Assembly: GCA_050084985.1 (NCBI GenBank)
Contig: JBITNC010000001.1
Location: forward strand, 213,218,001 to 213,282,000
Source of the DNA: Nageia nagi
Lineage: Eukaryota > Pinophyta
Length of the DNA stretch: 64,000 nt
Direction of reading: 5' to 3'
Positions 49,397-59,919 of the stretch are shown here, piece by piece (positions within the stretch are counted from its first letter, which is position 1; each line of letters begins with the position of its first letter). Made by a program: the position numbers and the translations under genes. A model generated the notes under the pieces. The model was not told the DNA's origin. It saw only the letters and a program-made list of their open reading frames with translations, and made no database searches.

Positions 49397-52385
49397 TTTT
49401 GCCCCTTTTTGAATTATCAACCGAAAATGCGATTGATGATTTCAAAAATATAGAATGAGAAGCTTTGTTGCTTTTTGATGATATAAGTTTTGACTCAATT
49501 TCTTAGATAAATCAAACTTTTGATTTATCAAATTATGATAAAATGTGTTTTCTTTTAACATTTGATGTAGTTTTGAAAACAAATTTGAATATACTTCAGA
49601 AGTCATTATTTTCGGTATGATGATGTGTTGAACTTGTGTGATAGTTGCATAACATTTCTATTATGTCATTTTGCATGTCTAAGCACACATGTACCGTATA
49701 ATTTTTCTTTAGTATATGAGTTTTGATGGTGTTGTCCTTTGTCTCGACAACAGGGTTTCAAGATGATCTCATGTAACAATGATACATCACATTTTATCTC
49801 CTTTGATATTTGTAAATGTTAACAATATTTTTTTAAAAATATCATCAAAATCTTTTTTCGTATAAAGCTTAAGATCTTTTAGTAAGATATAATTATAGCT
49901 TCTCTAAATCAAAACTTATTATATATATATATTTCATCATCTGGTGTTGTCATGAGGATAGTCCTTGCCATTCCTAAATATGAATATGATATTGTAATAC
50001 ATCAAAACTACATGTGTGTTGATCTCCATACTGTGTGCTGTTTATGGTAGTTGCATGACAAGACTCTAGTTTGTCTCTGCATATCGAAGCGAGTATGTGA
50101 TGGTAAGCTTATTTGATGTATACAATTTTAAGATAGTTATGTTGTATATCAAAACTTCACTTGTGTTTATCTCCATACTATGTGCTATTTATGGTAGTTG
50201 CATGACAAGACTCTAGTTTGTCTCTGCATGCCGAAGCGAGTATGTGATAGGAAGCGTGTTTGTATATACAAGTCATCTTTCATTTTTCTCTGCTTTTGAT
50301 CTAGCAGAATAGGTTTCGTGATGATCTTTTGTATAAGTCTTTTAGAATCATATTGAGCATAAATATCTTATTTTAGGTTATAGGTAATCATAATTATGAG
50401 TAGACATATAACTTTCAATTTTCTAATTAACAATGTTTTGGGTACATTTTAAGAGAGATGTAGCCATGGTCTTACTATGTGATCATGGGCTTACTTTGAT
50501 TATGGTGCTGATCTTAGCATTATGACCCCTTTTGAACTAACTAATGATGTCAGTGATGATGATGATAGACTGTTCAAAAAACTAATATATATTAGCTAGT
50601 AAACAAGTAAGATGAATGTACGAATGATTCTAACCTTATTATTTCAATCATTTATAGTGAACATAAGGTTTGATTTTAGATCATGGGAAATTGTATTTAC
50701 CCCAATTATCCAAGTATGATTTCGTGAGCTTTGCAATTGAAGTATTTTGAACACATGTTGGTTGTACACCAAATAGGTACTAAAGGCTTATTTCCATATA
50801 TCATTACATGGGTGTTTTGTGTTTACCCCGAGGAAATGTATGGAGTCGAGTTAGGTATATGACATGAAGTCCCCTTTGTGTGCACTGATTTGAATTTTGA
50901 TTATTATGTTATCACTCTAGAAGAATATACCTGAGGTTGGTAAGTGGTTAAGTCAAGACTCATACTCTTGAGTTTATCAACTTATGTATGAACATTTTAA
51001 ATCTTGATTTTATTGGTTGATGGTAGAATCTAATAATTTGCTTTGGGTCATGGACAATCATAGTTGCCCCAAATTATGATCAAATATAAACTTTTTGAAT
51101 TTTTGCAATCAAAGTATTTTGAAAATAAGTTCTACATTTTACTAAGTACTCATGCTTGTCTACAAATGCTATTTCATGGAACACTTTATTCCATAGGCTC
51201 TTTGCCATTAGCATATATGTGACGTGGAGTCCTTTCAAAGTAGACAACATTTTAATGTTTGATAATTCTGCTATTTGCCCTAGCAGAATGGGTTTCATTA
51301 TTATTTCTTGCAAAAATCATTAGAAACATGTTTTTTCATGATTGAGGTTTTTTGTTGAACAAGACTTGAAAACAAGACAAATGCATTCTACCTCATTTAT
51401 CGAGATGGTGATACAAAATCAAGTTTGCTACAAAGATCGACATAATGATAGATGATATATATTATGTATTTTGTTATTCATTCTTACGAAATTCAAAAGC
51501 ATGATTATTAAACATTAATCATTAGCTTACTTTGATGTGCTACACATTGATGGTGTATCTCTAAGTTCGAATAAGTACTTCGATTATTGTTATTAGTTTA
51601 TTGTTATTTCAATCATCGATGTTGATTTTGATATTATTAAATATTTTCAAATTTATGGATAGTTATTTGCAAAATTGCAGTATTAGATTGTATCATTTAC
51701 CAAACTTGGCTACTAATACTTTTATTTTATGATAACATGTATAAAGGATATGGAACAAGATGTAACACACATTCAATTTATGGGTAAATGATAATGAATG
51801 GAAAGGGAAGAAGAACATCAACTTCCAATTCAAAGGGAAGAGCAATTTCTTACTCTCAATCCCAAGGAATGATGGAAGCTTTTTAACAATGTTCTAAGGG
51901 GTTGAAATGGATGGGATATGATAGGAAAAGAAAATTGACTTCCAATTCAATGGGGAGAATAATTTCTTATTCTCGATCTCAAAGAATAATGGAAGCTATA
52001 AAATTTAACAATGTTCTAGGGTTGACTTTTATCAATCTACTAAGGGCAATTTCTTGCTTAAACTTGTAGATAAGAATAGAAGCAAAAGGTTTTAACAACA
52101 ACAATGTTGACTCCCATATTAATGGGGAGAGCAATTACTCGATCTTTTTCTCAAATAATATGGAAGCACCTCCAATTTAATAATCGATAAAGATAGATTA
52201 GAAAATATATGGATGTTGGATAATAAAATATGAAAGTTGGTATAGTATAACGTGTATGGGGGGATGGTGGATGTTAATATGAAAATAGTACAACAAATGA
52301 ATGGATATAGGATGTATTGAGTATTTAGAGAGATAAACTAGTCAACTCATCAAGGCATTGATAAATATAAGTGTAATATTAATTA
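49397..52385 (-). other. Element C 3' non-coding region with tandem repeats
   Basis: No pol and no PMD is visible on either strand. Plus-strand motifs such as GGTTTCAAGATGATCT (49,755), GGTTTCGTGATGATCT (50,310) and GGGTTTCATTATTATTTCTTG (51,290) recur at irregular spacing. Each lies near a TGCATGACA or AGCAGAAT block, so the region seems built from diverged copies of one unit. The minus frame 51080-51313 lies inside such a unit and has no recognised domain. Confidence 0.5.
50001..50290. repeat. Tandem duplication, about 147 bp
   Basis: Two adjacent copies start at 50001 and 50148 (ATCAAAACT). Both contain GTAGTTGCATGACAAGACTC and CGAAGCGAGTATGTGAT with only a few differences. Related single units occur in the pre-LTR regions of A and B. 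Confidence 0.85.
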
Positions 52386-55300
52386 CTATGTAATAATAAA
52401 TAGTATGGGATGATGAAGAAATGTAATGATCATATCTACTTCAAATCGTCTATCATCCATCAAATCATGAAGGGCATGATTTAATTGGTGGCAATGTTTA
52501 GTATCATGCCCAAATTGATGATGATAAACATGATGTCCATACTTATCGTATTTTATTGACTTAGGCTTTAGATTTTCTTTCATTATATGATTTACCACCC
52601 TCTTAGGTTGTTCAAAAGATTGCATTCCATCAATGTAATCATCTTTGGATTTTAATTCCCATCTCATATCTTTATGATTATGCACTTGCCTAGCAAAGGT
52701 GGATGATGTTTTCCCCTTTGAATTTTGCATAGGAGGTTTCATTTTTGATGATTTTGTAATATTATAATGTGAGTATGGATTTTCATCTCTTTGTACACAA
52801 TGGAGTACTCCCTCATGAATGTATTTTAGACAACCATGAAATGTAGATGGGACACATTCCATTTCTTGAATCCATGGTCTACCTAAAAGAATATTATATT
52901 GTTCGATGTTTCCTTCGATGATATATAATGATGTTTGTATTATCTTACATCCAATGGTGATGGGTAACACTATCGACCCTATTGTTGAACATAAGGCATT
53001 ATTAAATGCTTTTATTTGTAATGATGGTAAAGAAATTTGAGAGAAGGGAAGATTCAATTTGTGATATTTGTAGATATGATATTGACATCTGACCCTTCAT
53101 CTATTAATATCCTCTTAACAATTTTACCATTTACTTTATCGATGACATGGAGAGGTGGATCTAACCCTTGAGGTCCCTTGTTTGGTTGTCTCTCATGGTC
53201 ATAAAAAGAAATTATAGGTTGATGTATCAATGGAGGAACTTGCATTTTGGATTTTTGATTATATGATATATCAATTTGTTTTTCTTGTATGTTTTGAGTT
53301 CTAATATCAACTCCAACTATTCTTATAATAGGTTGATTACTTGGATTCCAGGTGGGTGTCACTTGACTATAATTAGGTACAATAGATACTGTATTTACTT
53401 GATATGAAAGAAGTGAGTCTTTATAATTTTCTAAATTTTGATTTGAAATAGAAGTATGGTCTTCAACTTCCAAGTTATTATCTTTGATTGAATTTTGAGT
53501 TCTATTTCTCAATGCTAAACAATTTTTCGTACTATGACCTCTTTGATGGTGATAATTACAATACTCATTTTTGTTATATTTTTCTTTTCTCATAATTTTT
53601 ATTTCACCATATTTAATATTGACCTTCTCAATTATAACTGCTTGAGCAATAACTTCTTTGAGAGTATTATATTGTTGGATTTGTAATATACTAGCTATAG
53701 GCTTTAAACAATTTTGACTGAATAATTTAACTAACTCCTCCTGAGGTAAGGTATAGGGCATGCCATAGAGTATATCCCTCCATCGTGAAACAAAGTCAAC
53801 AATTGATTCATTCTAAGATTGTTTTAGTTCTACAAGATCCATAATAGAAGATTCCTCTTTGATATAAATCCTAAAATGTTGTAAGAACAAGTTTGCCAAT
53901 TGAGGAAATGAATAAATACTATGTCATGGCAAATTATTATACCATTCCAAGGCTTGGGCTGTGAGCATCATGGGGAATAAATGTATCATCAAGACCTCAT
54001 CATTAGAAATTAAGTAATTTGAAAGCTTAAACCACCTTAAATGTTCCTTAGGATCCTTATTTCCTGTAAAAGGAATTATCTTAGGTATTTCAAAGTTGTA
54101 AGGTAATTTCTTCTTAGGGACACTTGGATGGATGGGTTCATTGCAAATATTATCATATGTCAACTTCTTGAACCTTGATATGTTCATTTCTTTATTCATG
54201 AAATCCTTCATGAAATCCTCTAATTCATTATCTGTCCAACTACCATGAGGATTTTTTCAGTATCTTCTATGAGTGGTATTTCTTTCTGACTTTAGGTTTG
54301 AATTATAAGATTCATCATCAGAAGAAGATCTTGACAACAATGAAGATGGTAATGATGGAATCTTAGAAGGTAAATTATGCCCTTGCATTGGATTTCTAAG
54401 AGTTGTAGATGGTTTTACTTTATTTTGTTGAGACTTCTCATGAAGTAACCAACTATCTTGAACTTCTTGTTTTACCTTATCAAAAATTTATCATTGTTTG
54501 TCAAGCTCTTGCTTTTCATTTTCTTTGAGTTCTATATTCTTTTCTTTAAGTTTGGCTTCCTCTTCTAACTTACTTTGAACATCTTCATATCTTTTACTAA
54601 AGTTTATAGTTTCTTCATAATCTCTCTCTATGTGTTTTCTCTTTGCCTCCAACTCTGCAAAAGAGGGTATCTCTCCTACCTTGAATTGTTTAGCTAAAGC
54701 TTTTCTACATTTTTCTTGTGATGACGGTTTCTCACAGGAGTAAGGATCATAGAAGAATTTGTTTGAGATCTTACATTGAGGAGTTGTTTGCAAGGTTCTT
54801 ATGGAATACAAGGTCATTCTATCAAAATCTTCCATACAAGACCTAGTCCTATGAAGTGTTTTTTGATAGGTGGGGTCAGTTATCCTAGCTTGTGAAGAGA
54901 AGCTTTGAGGTTGATAATCTAAGCTCTCAAGAGGCAATTCTGTTTGTTGATTAGAGTAAGAGTTTTGATATATCCATACTTGGTAATTAAGAGGTGATGA
55001 TAATTGCACCCAAGCTTGACTCTTTTGGTATGCATAAGTTTTTCCATCATGCTTTTGCCTCATCTCTTCTTGTCTCATTTTGTCGACAAACTCATTGAAG
55101 GTTTTGTCATGTTGATCGTGAGAAGAACATGCTTGTTATTGTTTATGGGATTCCCTTTGCCAAATATTCTTAGCTTTTTCATCACAAAAAATATTCGTAA
55201 GTAATTTATTTGTTATAGGGCTATCTTTTTTATCACATTCCCAATTTTTCATCAAGCTAGTTTGATATTTTGAAGGTATTTTTAGTGTGTTCGAACAACA

Positions 55301-56191
55301 TTCATCCTCATAAAACTTTGTATCATTATCATGATGTGTTGTTTCCCCACATGGATGTTCATTCCTAAGCTCATGTGTGTTAGCTTTGGAAATTTTATTT
55401 TTATATTTTTCATTTCTTTGTGATTGAAATTCTTGAGATTCAATAATACAATCTATGGATTTTTTAATTCTTATGTGAGGCTCCCCAATTTCTACTTGTG
55501 ATGAGAATGAACAAGTTTCATCCTTGAACTCAAGAATATCATGAGATTCATGGGAATCAATAGAAGGTCTTGTAGCTTCTAGAATGGGAGGAGAATGAAA
55601 TTGCAATTCTAAGGAATGTTCTGAAAGGTCCTCAAGATTCATGTCAAGCTCCTCTTCTTTAATATCATATTCATCCCAAGGTTGGGGTGAAGACATCAAG
55701 GCATCTAACTCTAGGAGGTCATATGATTTAGCATAGGATGTTGCATCAAGGCCTTTGGCATTAATACTTGATTCATCACTTAGCAAATTGGATTCATTAG
55801 GTTCGATAGTATCGAAAGGAGATGCACAACAGGATTTTAATTTGATGAGATGTATCGATGAGTTTTCAATCTTTATGATGGGCTCATTATTTTCAGTGTC
55901 AAAATCATCCCATGATGAGGGCGAAGGAATGGAAGAACTATACTCTAGCTCTTCATGGGATCTAACAAGGCTTTTTGAGGATTGAAGAAGAGGTATGGTA
56001 CATTGTTCTATCTCTGCTAAGTATGCTAAAAGCTTTTCAATGTCGATATAAAAATCACTCTTCATGACCTTTGAAGTAGAATAAGTATCTAAGGTTGACT
56101 TGGCAATATGTGAACATAGTCTTTGTATTTTTGGTTTTATTTTGATAGAAAAAGGAACATAATTTAAAAGTGCAACCAAGACAAACCTCAT
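52386..56191 (-). pseudogene. Element C ORF1-gag-protease reading frame
   Basis: One frame from ATG at 56191 runs to about 53,060 with six or so stops, then shifts once and continues to 52386, about 1,268 codons. The N-terminal 600 codons (to about 54,490) are a novel-looking extension: Ser/Glu-rich with repeated SS-P-x-W-D-(D/E)-(F/Y)-D motifs (PSSWDDFD, PQPWDEYD), then a charged coiled-coil-like part. Gag follows (IPFTGNKDPKEHLRWF, near 54,090), then CNYHHQRGHSTKNC, a zinc-knuckle-like motif (near 53,560). Protease has LIDEGSDVNI as active-site region and YNILLGRPWI as the flap end. A second HHQFGHDTKHC motif lies after it. Ogre elements also have an ORF before gag; homology is not shown. 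Confidence 0.78.
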
Positions 56192-57374
56192 AATGATAAA
56201 ATTTAAAGGGCCTTTTAATTATTCTCAACAACTCAAGATTTGTATAGATCTAGAGTGACTGACACATGCCTATGTTTCTATTTGTCACAAAGGGCTCAAA
56301 GGAAAAATCTTAAGTAAAATCAACTTTTAACGTCTTTTAAACCTATTCCTTTGTAGGACCTATTATATCATTCCATAAATAAAACATGTCAATTAAGTAT
56401 TTGAATATTGTTTTTTTTTATTTCAATTAATATCTAATCTAAAATATTAAATTGAAAATTTAAAATTTAAAAATTAATCTAAAAGTTTTAAAATGAAGAT
56501 ATAAAATTAAATGTTAAATTACTAACAGCCACTAATACCACCCATAGTGCAACCAGATCAGTGCACCTTTCCCAACATCTTCAAGTCCTGCATCAAACTG
56601 GGCAATTTGTAATAGTTTATAAATATATCAAAGACTCTTTGGGAGCAGAATTCTATTGCATGTGATCATGAATGCCATTACAGACACGTATACCAAGCAT
56701 GGAAGGTAAAGAAATGTTCAAATTGCTGATAAGATATAATAATTAAAGGATATACACAGAGGAGTTGAAATAACCTGTAAATTGTTGAGAAAGTGCCTCA
56801 TGAAACTATAGTTCAAAGGAATTATTTTGATCACTCGATATGCTCAAAATAGATACATTGAATTGGTTCATGGATTGATTGACACCGTACCTTGGCAACT
56901 TCATAGACTGCACTAATCACGGGATAAACACAAAATGTATGCATTGAATGGGCCTACGAATTGTTTAGCAAGATGCACCATTAATAGATGTGGTTTCATG
57001 GATTGCAATGATCTTAGGATATGCACAGAATAGATCCATTAAAAGGGGCACTAATTGTTTAATAAAATGTCCCATCGAGATGAAGTCTCATTGGCAGCGA
57101 TGATCACAGGTAGTGCACCAAATGGGTTTTCTAGAAAGGATCCTAAAGGCTTGTAAGTAGAGGAAATTACAAAGAGTAAGGCTACACTCTACAACCTTTA
57201 CCAACGTTCAACATGTTCCATGATGGAGCTTTTAGAAGTAGGTGTGGACGTCTATCAATGAGTAGCTGATAACGATTTTCATCAAATGTTGTGGTTGTGG
57301 TGCCCTGATAAACATGTACAGAGTGTTTGGTATCATACAAAAGGCCTATCTATTATTTTGACAAAGTGCATGAT
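56192..57374 (-). other. Upstream leader of element C with a minisatellite
   Basis: No LTR end and no gene is seen. The proximal 450 bp is AT-rich leader. From about 56,660 a minisatellite begins. A clear primer-binding site is not recognisable, so the 5' LTR of C is probably lost. Element D starts at 57375. Confidence 0.4.
56748..57140. repeat. Diverged minisatellite, period about 90 bp
   Basis: Units start at about 56748, 56837, 56922, 57017 and 57109 with a GGATATGCACAGAATAG-like block, and contain AATTGTTTAGCAAGATGC and TTCATGGATTGCAATGATC. The fifth is partial. Spacing varies from 85 to 95 bases and the units are diverged. Confidence 0.75.
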
Positions 57375-58226
57375 TGTTAACACATAAAAATGAATTTATG
57401 TTTTAAAATCAATAAATTAATGAAATATGCTTGGCCTAAATGTATGTCTTGAATGTATTAAAGTGATAATATCAATGTTTGTCTTGAATATGAATTTTGT
57501 AATGATTATCTTGAATATTGCATGGATTATCTTGAATATTACATGAATTATCTTGTTATTGGTGTGTTTATCTTAAATATTGTGAATTAGCCTTATTTAT
57601 GTAGATGCATGCCAACCCATGGGTTGTATTATCTATTATATATATAAATAAGGGATCTAATAGTAAGTCCACATAACAAAGATACACATGATCCCGCGTA
57701 TGGTCTTGTAAGTGGCAACCCCTTAAGGTATCTCTTGGTACCGCCTACAAGGTTGTGGTTTGTGTGCTTCCTTTTGTGAGCTATCCTGACATTCATGATC
57801 TATTCTGATATCACACTGCTATCTGATACATCCGTATTGAAGTTTTGGACTTGATCGAGAAGTTAAGAATCATCAAACGAAGGTCATCGATGCTCCTTTA
57901 TGAACCAAAGAACATCATCGGTGCTCTTATATCACTAAAACAGACCACCTACGGTCCTCTTTTTACATTTTCATAGGTCACTATGTTGTTGGAGAGGCAA
58001 CTCATTATCAGTACATCACCAATATCTTCATCTTTCATTGTCAGGTACGTTCCATGAGGTAAGTACACAAATTACAGTCTTGGTTGGTACAATTACATTT
58101 CTAAATTAATTTTGTTTATTGCTATTTAGAATAAATTGCTATCCGTAGCTCAAATACAAATAATATTGAGTTTGTAGATATTTGCCTATTTATTTATTTG
58201 GATGCTCAATTTTATTTGTAAATATT
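57375..58226 (+). repeat. 5' LTR of element D
   Basis: Starts TGTTAA, identical to the last six bases of the window. The right edge is set just before TGGTGAACCCAATG at 58227, a likely primer-binding site; the exact edge is uncertain because no canonical CA is present. It contains a strong TATA region and, near 57,881-57,960, palindrome-like blocks (GGTCATCGATGCTCC, AGACCACCTACGGTCCT). Confidence 0.7.
57637..57652 (+). promoter_or_regulatory. TATA box of the element D LTR
   Basis: TATATATAAATAAGGG lies about 265 bases into the LTR, the usual place for the U3 promoter, with the U3/R boundary expected about 30 bases later. Confidence 0.6.
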
Positions 58227-58315
58227 TGGTGAACCCAATGTGAAGTGCACATCATTGTACTAAAACCATAAAGGTTTTAGTTAAGACTGATATCTATTTT
58301 GTGAGTGTTTTAGTC

Positions 58316-59529
58316 ATGGATCAGCTCAAGTTATTCTTGCGTAGTATTTCAAAAAGAGATTTGGATGAATTAATAGGGGAAATCAAACATGATGATCCAA
58401 AGGGATCTAGAGGAAAGCAAAATAGTGCTAAGAGCGATAATAGTAATTTTTAGGCTACTATAGAAGGTATGCAAAGGTAGATAGATAGATTGGCAAGGGG
58501 ATCAGCTTCGCCTAATGATTCTTTCGAATTTGGTAGTCCCTTATGTGATGAGATTTGTAGGCACATGCCACCATCCGAATACAAAGAGCCAAAATTTTAT
58601 AAGTTCAATGGTGAAGGAGATCTGAGAAGACATATACAAGGATTCAAGGATGAGTGCGAACTCAAAATTGGTATAGACCAAAGATTGCAAGCTAAATTCT
58701 TTCCCTAGAGCTTGGAGGGAGAGGCTTGAGAATGGTTTTATGCCTTACCTAAAGGTCCATCACATCATTTGAGGAATTCAATAATTTGTTCCTGGAGCAA
58801 TATAAGCATAACATCAAGAAGGAGGTTATGCTATCAGATTTATGCACTATCAAGCAAGGAAGTGATGAGCAACTAGACAAATTTGTTGTAAGGTTTAAGA
58901 AGACATGGCAATAAGTGAAGATCAGATTAACGAAAAAGGAGGTAAATAATATTTTTAAAGAAGCTATTATGTTACCCTTGCAATCACATGTTATTGATTA
59001 TACACATCTTACATTTTTGGATATGACATATAAATTGTTAGAGAAAGAAAAAGTCCTTGTGAAGCTAGGGCTTGTGAAGTATGGTAGTAGTGATAAGACA
59101 AAAGTAAAGGATAAGAGATCACAATCACCAAAGAAGGAAAAAACTATCCATGTGACTAAGAAGACAAGTGAGATGAAGGAGAAGAAATTTGTGAGATTTC
59201 CCATACCTCCAAGACATATCCTAAAAGACCTTGTGGCAAAAGGGTTATTACAACCCTTACCTAAGCATGAAGAAGATCCTACAGCAGAAAAACCTACTTG
59301 GTATAAGGAAGATAGGTATTGTGAGTATCATCATACTAAGGGCCATGCTACTAATGGGTGTGGAAACCTTAGGGATAGAATATAGAAGCTCATAGAAGAT
59401 GGATTCTATGTGTGTCTAGTAAAGGTCAAAGATACAGGAGAAGAACAACATGTCAATATGATTTTTCTTAAAGATGCTTGCAAGGATAGCACCAGTGGGA
59501 GCTCCAGGCCCTCTGGAGGTATCATTTGG
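58316..59529 (+). pseudogene. Element D gag
   Basis: ATG at 58316 (MDQLKLFLRS). The gag domain runs from PKFYKFNGEGDLRRHI (near 58,590) through SLEGEA-EWFYALP to EQYKHNIKKEV and FVVRFKKTW (near 58,880). After a basic linker come IPPRHILKDLVAKGLL and a zinc-knuckle-like CEYHHTKGHATNGC (near 59,330). The length is about 400 residues. One frameshift near 58,750 and several stops (TAG at four or five sites, one TGA, one TAA) break it. The CxxHH...GH...C motif resembles the one in element C. Gag would package element RNA, including RNA of partners. Confidence 0.8.
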
Positions 59530-59919
59530 TAGATCAATATAAAAAAAAAGAGAGAGAAAGAAAGAAGCTAGCAGTCAGTTCAGGTCACTAACAGACATCA
59601 TGGTCAAGAGATTGGGGGCTTCATGATGTCATAATAGGAGTGCCAACATTGTATTTCATGTTAATAGGATCATCGATGGTCCTCTTTTAGCAGAAAAATA
59701 GGAGAAAGTAAAAGGTACCAACTACTCCCGTAGCATGTGAAGTCAAAATTTTAGGTTGTGTCATTGGCATTCATTTTCAAGGATCACAAAACATCAAACT
59801 CATTCATCACAAGTACATGCACAAGAGCAAATTAGGTACCAAAATTTGTGTTTCATATATATATCATGATCAAAATGTTTTTGTTTACAATACAACTGGA
59901 TGAGATCACATAGAATGAC
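59530..59919. other. Element D spacer between gag and the PMD gene
   Basis: Contains an (A)n(GA)n purine tract at 59541-59568 and a palindrome-like AGGATCATCGATGGTCCTC (59669-59687). There is no pol. The plus-strand gag and the minus-strand PMD gene converge here. Confidence 0.5.

Larger units (their letters stand above)
48542..56191 (-). mobile_element. Element C: pol-less gypsy element with long ORF1-gag-protease
   Basis: Minus strand. A long N-terminal-extension/gag/protease ORF (56191 to 52386) is followed by about 3 kb of non-coding, partly tandemly repeated DNA, then a purine tract and the 3' LTR. LTR start, TATA region and 3' repeats are shared with A and B, so it belongs to that family. 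No RT, RNase H or integrase is present, so it would depend on another element for copying. The 5' LTR is not seen; the region above 56,192 holds a minisatellite and is cut at 57375 by element D. Confidence 0.7.
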
